The position numbers and the translations under genes are program-made. Shown piece after piece: positions 25,119-33,052 of a DNA stretch of 44,778 bases. A model generated the notes under the pieces. The model had not been told where the DNA came from. It made no database searches and saw nothing but the letters and a program-made list of their open reading frames with translations. This DNA is from Actinacidiphila oryziradicis (GTDB lineage: Bacteria > Actinomycetota > Actinomycetes > Streptomycetales > Streptomycetaceae), in the NCBI RefSeq assembly GCF_005047355.1, contig NZ_SUMC01000064.1, forward strand, positions 1 to 44,778. The letters run 5' to 3'. Positions within the stretch are counted from its first letter, which is position 1, and each line of letters starts with the position of its first letter.

Positions 25119-25181
25119 GAACGTTCGTTCTTGTTCAAGAAGCATGCGCGAAGAGAACCCCGACGTCAACACCGAACGTTC
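25119..25181 (-). promoter_or_regulatory. Promoter with paired GAACGTTC operators (ohr)
   Basis: On the minus strand: GAACGTTC (25174-25181), four bases (GGTG), TTGACG as -35 (25164-25169), 17 bases, CATGCT as possible -10, then GAACGTTC at 25119-25126. The layout repeats that of 5730-5789 and 22708-22764, with a slightly longer spacing to the second copy. It points towards ohr. Confidence 0.75.
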
Positions 25182-25454
25182 TCCTCCGACATGAGTCGGG
25201 CAGGTCCACGAGGCGGACCACCACGAGGCGGCAAGGTGCCGGAGGCGCATGTACGTGATTGCTGAGCCGAGGGTGCGGGCGGCGGTGAAGCGTGACCCTG
25301 CTCAGGTGACGGCGCTCCTCGACGAGTCCTGCAGGTGAGGTTCGCCTCGGCCGGTGGCGAGCGGCGGCGGGAACGATGCCGTCGCTCGTGCCTGTGACGA
25401 CGGTGGTTCTGGTCGGGTTCGTCGAACGTTCCCCTTGTAACGGTCTGACGCTGG
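25182..25454. other. Gene-free stretch with a single GAACGTTC
   Basis: No gene with family resemblance was found. One further GAACGTTC lies at 25424-25431 downstream of the cupin stop, followed after three bases by TTGTAA, a weak -35. With no second copy and no gene after it, its meaning is unclear. Confidence 0.35.
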
Positions 25455-25928
25455 TCAGTCGAAGGTGTAGTTGTACTTGCCGGCGACCGCCGCCATTGCC
25501 GTCACGTCCGCTTCGGTCAGCGGGGGCCCCACTATTCCGCGTAGGCCCGGCGTTCCGATTTCCTGGAACATTCCGTCCATGCCGCCCGGCGTGTAGAGGA
25601 AGTACATACGGGCGGGCTTCGTTCCACTGCTGTTCCTGAAAGAATGGCGGACCCCCTTCGGGACGTACACCACACCTCCTGGCTCCACCTCGTACTGGTC
25701 GTCACCTGCCTCGATCGTGAGGTGACCGTCCATCAGGATGAACGTCTCCGATTCGCCGTGGTGGGTGTGCGGAGGCGGACCGGCATCGGCGGGTACCACC
25801 GCCTCGACGAGAGAAAGTTCTCCGTTCGTCTCGTTCGACGAGATCAGCGTCGTGTAGGTGTCCCCGACGAGGAAGACGGGTTTTCCCTGGTCCGCGGGGA
25901 CATGGAGGGGAGGAAGGAGGAGTGACAT
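25455..25928 (-). CDS. Cupin-domain protein
   Basis: 157 residues from ATG 25928. A single small beta-barrel shows the two cupin motifs: PPPHTHHGESETFILMDGHLTIEAG (metal-ligand His-x-His, Glu) and VYVPKGVRHSFRNSSG. The C-terminus ends VAGKYNYTFD. The specific reaction is unknown. The sequence immediately upstream of the ATG belongs to a tyrosine recombinase fragment and no ribosome site is visible, so the native promoter and leader were lost and expression is doubtful. Confidence 0.85.
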   Translation of the reverse strand: MSLLLPPLHVPADQGKPVFLVGDTYTTLISSNETNGELSLVEAVVPADAGPPPHTHHGESETFILMDGHLTIEAGDDQYEVEPGGVVYVPKGVRHSFRNSSGTKPARMYFLYTPGGMDGMFQEIGTPGLRGIVGPPLTEADVTAMAAVAGKYNYTFD

Positions 25929-26265
25929 GTGTGCTGGTCGAGCAGCGCGCGGGCCTGCCCGTACGACAGCCGCGCCAGCCCGGTGTCCGGGCACACATCG
26001 CGCGGCGCGACCACCTTGCCGGGCCCCGGTCGGCGGTGGGTGACGAACACCGGTCCGCGGGTACGGCCGCGCAGCAGCCGGGGCAGGAGTCGGGCGGTGC
26101 CGGCGTCCCAGTAGACCGTCTCCAGCACGAAGTCCTCCCGCGCCCGGCCGCCCCGGCGCCGGGCGGCGGCGCCCTTGGCCTTCACCGGCGCCCGGCGGCC
26201 CGCGAGGTCGAGGTCCTCGATGTTCACCCCGAGGATCTCCTCGGCCCACCGCGGTGCTCGGCGGG
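25929..26265 (-). pseudogene. Tyrosine recombinase (site-specific integrase) fragment
   Basis: The frame reads PRWAEEILGVNIEDLDLAGR, then ARLLPRLLRGRTRGPVFVTHRRP, then TGLARLSYGQARALLDQHT, the central catalytic-domain part of an actinomycete phage-type integrase. The C-terminal nucleophile Tyr region and the N-terminal arm-binding domain are missing. The right end joins ISL3 sequence and the left end joins the cupin gene. Confidence 0.7.
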
Positions 26266-26439
26266 CCGGACGCCGGCTCGCGGCGCGGCTGGGCGGTGCT
26301 GGCCCGCTCCGGGATGGCTGCCTGGCTTCTCGCGGTGGCGGCGGTCCCGGCGGCGGTGCCTCCTGCTCGCCGGACCGGCCCGCCGGCGGTGGGCGGGGAG
26401 TTGGTGGCCGGGGAGTTGGTGCAGGTGCTCGTGCAGATG

Positions 26440-26906
26440 GTGAGTTGGCGCTGCCGGTGTAGCCCACCTCCCGGATTTTCCAAAAGAGTTGGGCGACGGG
26501 AACGGTGGGGGCGGCCTGGCGCCGTTCGCGGAGGTGGCCGCGGTAGGTGTCCACGAGGGTGGGCCCGGTAGGGCGGGCGACGCGCAGGGCGAAGTCGTCC
26601 ACGCTGCTCACCCGCGGGAGGGCCTGCTTGGGTAGCGGCAGGCACCGGAGTTGGCGCAGCGTGGTACTGCGGGAAACGGCCAGCAGGCCGGCAAGACGGG
26701 CGGGCGTCGACCGGCACGTCCGTCACCGACCGGCTGTGGTATCCATGCGCCTTCTCCGTCGGCGTCCCGCACACCGGACAAGGCACCGCGTCCGCCCGGG
26801 TGCGAGCCGTGACCACCACTGCGTCACCGCCGTCCGTCACATCCTCGACGACCAGCGCCGACAATCCAGAAAACGCCTCCATCACAAGTGAGTTGACGTC
26901 CATCAC
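26440..26906 (-). pseudogene. ISL3-family transposase, internally deleted
   Basis: The N-terminus has ALVVEDVTDGGDAVVVTART and a zinc-binding CPVCGTPTEKAHGYHSR. After a deletion come RLAGLLAVSRSTTLRQL and VDDFALR (first catalytic Asp region), and after another deletion PTLVDTYRGHLRERR with REVGYTGSAN. The pieces lie in more than one frame. All are in the ISL3 order, so this is one collapsed gene. Confidence 0.7.
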
Positions 26907-26978
26907 AAGACCATGATCACGGACGAGTACTCGACGTCACCACCGACTGCCAGTCAGAGCCGAACGTGTTTCAGCCCC

Positions 26979-27911
26979 TCAAAGGTTGTTCGAGTAGAAG
27001 TTGACGAGCCGGTCGACGGCGGCGTCGACGTACTCGGGCTCGTCGTACATCTCGTAGTGGCCGGCGCCCTCGATCACCATCAGGTCGACCGGGTTGGGGG
27101 CCAGCTTCCACAACTGCATGCCTGACTCGTAGGAGCCGGTGTTGCCGACGCGTCCGGCGAGGATGACCTGCAGAGGCTGGGTCATGAGCTGATCGACCAG
27201 GTGGTACGCGTCGTAGCCCAGCAGCAGCGAGTCTCCGCGGGAGAGGCGGCGGTTCGTCGAGTGTTCGTTCCTGCCCCGCTCGGTGCGGTAGTAGGTGATC
27301 GCCTGGGTCGTGTCGATGTCGGTCAGCCCGGCTGCCGCGGCTTCCTCCAAGGTGTCGGGCAGCCAGTTCACGCGGGCGAGCTCACCGGAGCGGGACTCCT
27401 CGACGCGCGCGTCGGCCATGCGGTCGAGCGCGGCCGCCGCGCCGTCCGGCTGGAAGCCGCGGAACGACGTGCCCATGTTGCCGGGGACAACCGTGCCGAC
27501 CGCCTTGATGCGGTGGTCCGTGCGGGCGGTGTGCACCGCGTAGCCGCCGCCGGCGCAGATACCGAGGACGCCGATGCGTTCCGGGTCGATGCCGGGGATC
27601 GTGCTGAGCGCGTCGATCGCGTAGGAGATGTCCTCGCCGCGGCGGTAGGGGTCCTCGAGGTCGCGGGGCTCGCCGCCGCTTTGACCCTGATGGGCGGGGT
27701 CGAACACGAGCGCCGCGATGCCGCGCGCGGCGAGGCGGGACGCGTAGTTCGCGCCGATCTGCTCCTTCACGCTGCTGCCGGGGGTGGAGAGCACCACGGT
27801 GCGCATCGAAGTCGCCTCGTCGGTGGCGTCGGTGGCGGCGGTGCTGTCGGACAGGTAGAGGTCGGCTGCGAGTTCGATCGGGCCGCGCGGGATCGTGATG
27901 CGCTGAAGCAT
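26979..27911 (-). CDS. Alpha/beta hydrolase with Cys nucleophile elbow
   Basis: About 310 residues. The ATG at 27911 is preferred because AAGGGTGG lies just upstream; an ATG five codons earlier is possible. The fold is shown by VVLSTPGSSVKEQIGANYASRLAARG, the elbow GICAGGGYAV and the late His in EGAGHYEMYD. The elbow has Cys where most family members have Ser, as in dienelactone-hydrolase-like enzymes. A DUF1100/YcjY-like hydrolase assignment is plausible. It is divergent from a MarR gene, which is the likely regulator. Confidence 0.85.
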   Translation of the reverse strand: MLQRITIPRGPIELAADLYLSDSTAATDATDEATSMRTVVLSTPGSSVKEQIGANYASRLAARGIAALVFDPAHQGQSGGEPRDLEDPYRRGEDISYAIDALSTIPGIDPERIGVLGICAGGGYAVHTARTDHRIKAVGTVVPGNMGTSFRGFQPDGAAAALDRMADARVEESRSGELARVNWLPDTLEEAAAAGLTDIDTTQAITYYRTERGRNEHSTNRRLSRGDSLLLGYDAYHLVDQLMTQPLQVILAGRVGNTGSYESGMQLWKLAPNPVDLMVIEGAGHYEMYDEPEYVDAAVDRLVNFYSNNL

Positions 27912-27965
27912 GGGGCCACCCTTCATGAGATGTTTGTTCCGTAGCTATTCAGTACAAAATGAACT

Positions 27966-27985
27966 CTAGTATAGTTTCGTACTAG
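27966..27985. promoter_or_regulatory. Probable MarR operator
   Basis: CTAGTA-N8-TACTAG is a perfect inverted repeat in the 111-bp gap between the hydrolase and the divergent MarR gene. A second small palindrome (GTTCGGAAC) lies at 27985-27993. Binding by the adjacent MarR is inferred. Confidence 0.6.
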
Positions 27986-28022
27986 TTCGGAACTGTACCA
28001 CCTGGATGGACGGAGTGCTCGC

Positions 28023-28439
28023 GTGACGGTCGACGGGGCGCAGTTGTGGACGCTGAACCAGAGACTGCTGAGTGTCGTGATGGACGCCTGCAGCGGGGAT
28101 CTGGCCGAGCTCGGGGTGGAGACGAAGGAGTTCTTCGTCTTGGCCGAGGTGGCCGCGTCGCCGTACCCTGCCGAGATCGCGGCGGCATTGATGATTCCCA
28201 AGGCGAGCGTGACGGTGTACGTCCGCAACCTCGTCGCCAAGGGATTCATGCGGCGCGAGATCGACGACGAGGACCTGCGGCGCCATCGGCTCACGCTGAC
28301 CGCCGAGGGCAAAGAGGCGCGGGACCGCGCGCTCTCCGCGCTCGCGGCGGAGTACGACCGCAGGCTGGCGAGGATCACCCCCCAAGACCGCACCGAGCTG
28401 CGGCGCATCCTTCAGGAGATGCTCAAGTCGCCGGAATGA
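28023..28439 (+). CDS. MarR-family transcriptional regulator
   Basis: 138 residues from GTG 28023. The winged helix-turn-helix spans about 40-105: EFFVLAEVAASPYPAEIAAAL, MIPKASVTVYVRNLVAKGFM and a wing with DDEDLRRHRLTLT. It carries one Cys (Cys20 in DACSGDL) in the first helix region, so oxidation sensing is possible but not shown. It is divergent from the Cys-type alpha/beta hydrolase with an inverted-repeat operator between. Confidence 0.9.
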   Translation: MTVDGAQLWTLNQRLLSVVMDACSGDLAELGVETKEFFVLAEVAASPYPAEIAAALMIPKASVTVYVRNLVAKGFMRREIDDEDLRRHRLTLTAEGKEARDRALSALAAEYDRRLARITPQDRTELRRILQEMLKSPE

Positions 28440-28835
28440 GGCCATGGCGACGAGCGGTCGGCCTCGGAAACCGTTGTCCAACTTCCCCCATGGCGGGGGT
28501 CCACCGAGGAGGACCGCACGAGGGCCAAGGGCTTCGTCGTACGCGCCGGCATGGTCGTCTGCGCCGGCCTGCCCCCGGCGTCAAGGTGGGCAGCCGTCCC
28601 GGGATCTCCCTGCATGTGGACCTGACGGAGGTGGAGTTGGGGGTCGACGACACCAACAAGAGGTGGCACAAGTAGGAGTTGGCCGCCCACCGCTCCACAG
28701 CACACCGCCGCTGAAGGCGGCCGGCTCAAGCCGTCGGCTGTGACCTCGTTCCCGCACCGGCCGGAGCTGGCGGCTGAGGTGCTGGGCGGGCTCGGGATGC
28801 AGCTTTATCCGGAGAGGTCCGGCATCGTGTGCCTT
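28440..28835. other. Region without an intact gene
   Basis: A frame ending at 28675 reads GVKVGSRPGISLHVDLTEVE and LGVDDTNKRWHK, and a neighbouring frame gives KGFVVRAGMVVCAGLPP. They look like two parts of one frameshifted small protein that I do not recognise. The end of the region leads into the serine recombinase fragment. Confidence 0.3.
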
Positions 28836-29247
28836 ACTCGGGGCGGACAGGGCAAAGCCACCGCAGCGATCACCCGCATGATCGAAGCGTTCCAGGAACA
28901 GCTGGTCACCATCGACGAACTGCGGGCCCGGATGCCCGACCTGCGTGCGCGAGAGAGCAACCTGCGCAGCCAACTCCACGCGCTGGAAGCCCAGCTCGCC
29001 GACCGCGATGCCTACCTCAAGCTCGCCGACAACCTCGAAGGCTTCCTCGCCCAGCTCCGCGAAAACGCCGGGACAGCCGAGGTTCCCGAGCGCCAGCGCG
29101 TCCTGCGGCTCCTCGTCAAGGACGTTCTCGTCGGCCCCGAGAAGATCACCATCCGGCACCGTATCCCCGTATGCGAGGGCGCCGCCGACGACCAGCATCA
29201 AGATCGAGACGCTACGGAGGGTGACTCATGCCCGGGTTACCCATTGC
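28836..29247 (+). pseudogene. Serine recombinase, C-terminal fragment
   Basis: A coiled-coil (AAITRMIEAFQEQLVTIDEL, then LRARESNLRSQLHALEAQLA) is followed by EGFLAQLREN, RQRVLRLLVKDVLVG and the terminal strand KITIRHRIPV. This is the C-terminal part of large serine recombinases, ending in a GYPLRWG tail as in actinomycete members. The catalytic and zinc-ribbon domains are missing. At the last codons the DNA passes into a group II intron reverse transcriptase in another frame. Confidence 0.8.
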
Positions 29248-30012
29248 GTTGGGGGCGTGGTCTCACCGTTGCTTGCCAATATCACTCTGGCACTGGACGA
29301 ACACTTCGACCAGCTATGGCGTCAGGAGATGGCTAATGATAAGCAACGGCGTCAGCGCAGGAATAAAGGTCTCGGCAATTGGCGACTCGTCCGTTACTGC
29401 GATGATTTCGTTCTGATGGTGTTCGGAGAACGCCATCACGCCGAGGCGCTGCGCGGGGAAGTGTCAGCCGTGCTCGCCCCGCTGGGACTGCGGTTGGCAC
29501 CGGAGAAGACCCAGGTGGTCCAGTTGGATGAGGGCTTCACGTTCCTCGGGTTCGACATCCGCCGGATGCGCAAGCCAGGAACCAGCAAGCACTACGTCTA
29601 CACCAAGCCGTCCAAGAAGGCTGTCCAGTCGATCAAGGACAAGGTGAAGGCCAAGACGTACAGGTCGACCCGCTATCAGGACCTAGGCGAGTTGATCGCC
29701 GACGTAAACAGGTCCCTGGTGGGGTGGGCAAACTACTTCCGGCACGGGGTGTCCAAGGCGACTTTCAGCGCGGTCGATTCCTTTGTATGGGGTCGGCTCA
29801 TGCGCTGGACACGCGCCAAGTACGCGGGCAAAACCCGGCTGTCCATGAAGGAACTCCGTCGTCGCTTCTGCGACCAGGGGTGGAGATTCGCCTACAACGG
29901 GGTCGTTTTCACCGGCGCGGCCAGCGTCGAAGTGACCCGCTACCGCTATCGCGGTCGCAACATTCCGACCCCATGGACTGCCAGACCGGCAGCAGTCGTC
30001 ACCGGCAGCTGA
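29248..30012 (+). pseudogene. Group II intron reverse transcriptase/maturase, 5'-truncated
   Basis: The reading starts at GGVVSPLLANITLALDEHF (RT block 4). It continues with YCDDFVLM (catalytic YxDD, block 5), APEKTQVVQLDEGFTFLGFDI (blocks 6-7), and the maturase/thumb region with WANYFRHGVSKATFSAVDSFVWGRL. The end is NGVVFTGAASVEV and then RYRYRGRNIP. RT blocks 0-3 and the intron 5' half are missing. The intron's domains V and VI follow directly. Confidence 0.9.
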
Positions 30013-30031
30013 CCAACGGGTAAGACACGTG

Positions 30032-30126
30032 GAGCGCCCGGTGCGGTGAGAGCCGCACGCCGGGTGCGGCGAGCGGGTCGGGGAAACGGGCTGACCGCAA
30101 GGCCGGTACCGCGCCCCGGCCCGACT
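30032..30126 (+). ncRNA. Group II intron domains V and VI (first intron)
   Basis: Domain V is GAGC followed by a GC-rich stem closed by TGAGAG and ending GGGTGC (30032-30067). Domain VI is a stem with arms 30074-30083 and 30114-30123, one mismatch, followed by an unpaired A at the arm end. The intron 3' end is about 30126. The match to the domain V consensus is by eye. Confidence 0.7.
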
Positions 30127-30326
30127 CAACCGGGGCGTTCTTCAAGTCGGCCCTGTATCCCCTCCTGGAACGCATCAACGCCTACCTGATGCGGTGGATG
30201 CGCAAGAAGTTCAAACGACTGCGGGGACGGACGAAAGCCCAGGCCGCGTGGAACCAGGCGGTCGTAAGACGGCCACGGTTCTTCGCCCACTGGACCTGGA
30301 TCACCTACGTCCCCCGGGTCTGGTGA
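30127..30326 (+). pseudogene. Second group II intron maturase, C-terminal end
   Basis: In frame to the stop at 30326 the reading is GAFFKSALYPLLERINAYLMRW, then KFKRLRGRTKAQAAWNQAV, RRPRFFAHWTW and YVPRVW. This is the terminal GIIM/HNH-lacking tail of class-C-like group II intron proteins, distinct from the first intron protein. It begins immediately after the 3' end of the first intron, as expected if the first intron had inserted into this one. Confidence 0.75.
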
Positions 30327-30338
30327 CCAGAACGACAA

Positions 30339-30407
30339 GAGCCGTGTAACGGGCGACTGTTAAGCACGGTTCTGTGAGGGCCGGGGGCTGCGATGCCCCC
30401 GGCTACT
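30339..30407 (+). ncRNA. Group II intron domains V and VI (second intron)
   Basis: Domain V runs GAGCCGTGTAAC, GGGCGAC, then CACGGTTC (30339-30372). Domain VI is a perfect 9-bp stem GCCGGGGGC/GCCCCCGGC (30380-30388 with 30395-30403) and then CTAC, the usual 3' end of this class at about 30407. Confidence 0.7.
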
Positions 30408-30556
30408 CGGCGGTCTAGCGCTCGTCCAGGTCGGCAGCGGAGAGGAGAGCGCAGATGTTCACGGGGCAACCCTACATTTTCGCACCGGCGGGAAGAACCT
30501 GGCTTCCGGTCGTGTTGCCCTCAGATCAGAACGACCGACTACCAAGGAGGACGATT

Positions 30557-30898
30557 GTGACCGAGGGACTCCCCAGGCGCATGGGACACCGCATCACCGT
30601 CGAGCCGAGCGACCGCTACGTGCGCGCGGTGCGGGGAGGTCTGGTGCTGGCGGAGAGCGACGGGGCATTGGTGCTCCGCGAGACGGGCTGTCCCGACGCG
30701 TACTACATCCCGCCCCAGGACGTACACCTCGATCTGCTGACCCCGTCTGACACGCACACGCACTGCCCCTTCAAGGGGGACGCGTCGTACTGGTCGCTGC
30801 CGGACGCGCCGGACCTGGTCTGGGCATACCCGGACCCGAAACCGGAGGTGGCGGAGATCAAGGATCACCTCTGCTTCTACGAGGTGGAGGTGTCCTGA
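30557..30898 (+). CDS. DUF427-domain protein
   Basis: 113 residues from GTG 30557, which has a strong AAGGAGG upstream; the longer upstream open frame is rejected. The DUF427 signature is clear: VRAVRGGLVLAESDGALVLRE, a PPQDVHLDLL strand and CPFKGDASYWSL, ending HLCFYEVEVS. DUF427 forms a small beta-tent fold of unknown function found widely in actinomycetes. It stands alone here, just downstream of the group II intron remains. Confidence 0.9.
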   Translation: MTEGLPRRMGHRITVEPSDRYVRAVRGGLVLAESDGALVLRETGCPDAYYIPPQDVHLDLLTPSDTHTHCPFKGDASYWSLPDAPDLVWAYPDPKPEVAEIKDHLCFYEVEVS

Positions 30899-31027
30899 GC
30901 GATGCATTGCGTGCCGTGGGGCAGTCAGCACCGGTACGGATGAGCAGACTGTCACACGCAACTGCACGCGCATCTCCTACGAACGCAGCGCTCAGGGACT
31001 GACGGTCGTGTCGGTGAGCGGCCCGAC

Positions 31028-31129
31028 GTCCACGGGCGCCGGGCTCGCGCCCTGGCGGCCGAACTGTCGGACCATTTCGACATCACTGTGCACAACCGCC
31101 GGGGCGGTGGAGGGAGTGGCGACCTATGA
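31028..31129 (+). pseudogene. Possible alpha/beta hydrolase N-terminal scrap
   Basis: One frame reads HGRRARALAAELSDHFDITV and HNRRGGGGSGD, then stop. The F-x-I-x-x-H/Y-x-R-R-G-x-G-x-S-G-D pattern is the second strand and loop of many alpha/beta hydrolases. Only about 33 residues are left, so this is a tentative relic. Confidence 0.35.
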
Positions 31130-31299
31130 GTTGCCGCCAACTTGACGTCCCAGGTCAATGGGCTGATGTGATTGGTTCTCGGGGTACTCGTGCTGGTCGT
31201 GGGCGGGAGTCCACGAAGAAGATCATCTGTCAGCGGTTAGCTTCGAGGTTCGTCAGGACGAGCAGAGCGCGCAGGACTCATTTTCAAGGGCCTGCACCG

Positions 31300-31899
31300 T
31301 CAGGCCGGTGGCCAGTTCTGTAGAGCTGCGTCGGCCACCTGTTGCAGGTCCTCGCATGTCGCGCCGCCGGCTGCCTGTACGGCCACGCCGTTCGCGATCG
31401 TCATGACGTAGCGGGCGATCTTTTCCGGGTCAGCGCCGGCGGGCAGGTCGCCCACCTGGACGGCCTGCCGGAACCGGTCGCGGAGCAGCGCCTGGCCGTG
31501 GGCACGCCACTCAGCCAGGGTGTCGCGGGCGACTCGTCCGGTCTCGCCGGTGGCCAGTGCGCCCTGGACACCGAGGCAGCCGGCGGGGAGTCCGGGCAGT
31601 GTGGTGGCGCGGACCGAGCCGACGAGGAAGGCCATGGCGACCTCGCGGGCGGTGGGTGCCTGCAGCGCCTCGGCGACGTAGGCACCGGGCCCTTCCGCGT
31701 AGCGCTGCAATGCCTTGCGGAACAGGTCCTCCTTGTTGCCGTAGGCCGCGTACAGGCTCTTGCGGGAGATACCCATGGCCTCGGTCAGGTCGGTGAGGCT
31801 GGCACCTTCGTAACCCTGCGCCCAGAAGACCATCAGTGCCTTCTCGAGCGCCGCCTCGGCGTCGAACGCTCGTGGGCGGCCGATCTGTGACGTGCGCAT
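31300..31899 (-). CDS. TetR-family transcriptional regulator
   Basis: About 199 residues from ATG 31899; a GTG two codons earlier is possible. The helix-turn-helix is at about 10-60: AALEKALMVFWAQGYEGASL then TEAMGISRKSLYAAYGNKEDLF. The C-terminal TetR_C domain contains LPGLPAGCLGVQGALATGE. It is of the AefR/YxaF-like group often regulating small detoxification genes. It is divergent from a SnoaL-like gene, and two perfect 12-bp palindromes lie between, flanking a TTGACA promoter, so autoregulation and repression of the neighbour are likely. Confidence 0.92.
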   Translation of the reverse strand: MRTSQIGRPRAFDAEAALEKALMVFWAQGYEGASLTDLTEAMGISRKSLYAAYGNKEDLFRKALQRYAEGPGAYVAEALQAPTAREVAMAFLVGSVRATTLPGLPAGCLGVQGALATGETGRVARDTLAEWRAHGQALLRDRFRQAVQVGDLPAGADPEKIARYVMTIANGVAVQAAGGATCEDLQQVADAALQNWPPA

Positions 31900-31916
31900 C
31901 GCCACATCCTACAGCT

Positions 31917-31968
31917 TTGACACCGATCGGTGCTGAACTGATACAGTCGCATTCTGCACCGATCGGTG
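31917..31968 (+). promoter_or_regulatory. Promoter of SnoaL gene with twin TetR operators
   Basis: CACCGATCGGTG occurs at 31921-31932 and 31957-31968. TTGACA (31917-31922) overlaps the first copy, and GATACA (31940-31945) 17 bases on is a plausible -10. The second copy falls just past the start of transcription. This is a classic repressor layout. Confidence 0.85.
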
Positions 31969-32025
31969 CGGAAGTTTGAACAGTTCAGAGCCGCTCTTTA
32001 CGGCACAGAGGAAAAGAGGAACACC

Positions 32026-32418
32026 GTGACCGAGAGTGATCTGCGTGACTGGTACATGCGCTACGCCGAGGCGCTCAACGCCCACGAGTTCGACCGCATG
32101 GACGAGTTCATCGACGACCAGGTGCTGCTCGGCGGCCAGCTCGGCACCCGCGACGACGTCGTCACGGTCCTGAAGGGCATCGCCGACGCCGTTCCGGACA
32201 TTCGCTGGGAGGTCGACGAACTGCTGATCGACCGGGACGGCATCGCCGTGCGCGCCATCAACACCGGCACCCCTACGAAGGAGTGGCTCGGTGTCCCAGC
32301 CTCCGGCGCCTCGTTCAAGATCGTCGAGTACGCCATCTACAAGGTCCGTGACGGCCGATTCGTCCAGATGACGAACCTGCACGACTCGGCCGAGATGCTC
32401 CGGCAGCTGACCGCCTGA
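32026..32418 (+). CDS. SnoaL-like (NTF2-fold) protein
   Basis: 130 residues from GTG 32026 with AAGAGGA upstream. The fold pattern YMRYAEALNAHEFDRMDEFI, VTVLKGIADAVPDIRWEVDELLID, and AIYKVRDGRFVQMTNLHDSAEMLRQL is that of ester cyclase/SnoaL polyketide-cyclase-like proteins. In this stand-alone context it more likely acts on a small xenobiotic or is a binding protein. Expression is probably controlled by the divergent TetR via the twin CACCGATCGGTG sites. A hairpin terminator follows at 32426. Confidence 0.9.
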   Translation: MTESDLRDWYMRYAEALNAHEFDRMDEFIDDQVLLGGQLGTRDDVVTVLKGIADAVPDIRWEVDELLIDRDGIAVRAINTGTPTKEWLGVPASGASFKIVEYAIYKVRDGRFVQMTNLHDSAEMLRQLTA

Positions 32419-32425
32419 CCGCCGA

Positions 32426-32461
32426 GAGGCTCTGGCTGATCCGCCGACTAGCCAGAGCCTC
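32426..32461. terminator. Terminator after the SnoaL-like gene
   Basis: A 12-bp perfect stem (32426-32437 with 32450-32461) with a 12-base loop starts 8 bases past the stop codon. Confidence 0.8.
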
Positions 32462-32591
32462 CCCGGGCGGTCGGTAGTCCCGATCACCGGGACGCATTGG
32501 AATGCTCAGTACGGTGAGCGCGTGGGTAACGCCGCCGTCGGTTCGCTGGTTCCTTCCCATGGCGGTCGAACGGCCTTCTACGATCCGACGC

Positions 32592-33047
32592 ATGCTGGAT
32601 CCCGAACTCCTGGAACAGATCACCGCACGCCGTGCGGAACTGGACGGACTCGAAGAACAGCTGGCCAAACAGCTGGCGCAGGTGCGGGCCGAGCGGGACG
32701 AACTTGCCGTCGCCGAACGTGTCCTTGAGCGGGTGAGCGAGCAGCTCGCCGACGAGCGCGCCTCGGCCGCGCCAGCACCCGGGCAGGTGGGCGGACGGCC
32801 GGTGATGCTGATCCCGCACGGCACGCCGGATGTGGAGGAGACCGTGCTCCCGCCGGACTACCAGCGCATCCTCGCCGCTGTACGGCAAGCCGCCGGACCG
32901 GTCATGGCCCGGCAGGTTGGCGAGATGCTGGGAGTCGACGTCACCCAGCGGGCCAAGCTGGAACCGCTGCGTGGGAGGCTGGTCAGACTCGTTGATCGCG
33001 GATGGCTGCGGAAACTACCCGACGGCCGCTTCACCACCCGCCTGTGA
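32592..33047 (+). CDS. Coiled-coil plus winged-helix-like protein, unknown function
   Basis: 151 residues from ATG 32592. A strong coiled-coil covers about 5-60 (LLEQITARRAELDGLEEQLA and a Glu/Arg-rich continuation). A Pro/Ala linker follows, then a helical region at 95-150 with PPDYQRILAAVRQ, VMARQVGEMLGVDV and LVRLVDRGWLRKLPDGRFTTRL, which looks like a winged helix. Similar proteins occur beside IS elements in Streptomyces from general memory, but I cannot name the family. The downstream D-threonine-aldolase fragment begins right after its stop. Confidence 0.65.
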   Translation: MLDPELLEQITARRAELDGLEEQLAKQLAQVRAERDELAVAERVLERVSEQLADERASAAPAPGQVGGRPVMLIPHGTPDVEETVLPPDYQRILAAVRQAAGPVMARQVGEMLGVDVTQRAKLEPLRGRLVRLVDRGWLRKLPDGRFTTRL

Positions 33048-33052
33048 CCGGG

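Noticed and set aside
25424..25431. Single GAACGTTC as a fourth operator
   Set aside because: No partner copy, only a weak -35 at different spacing, and no gene downstream.
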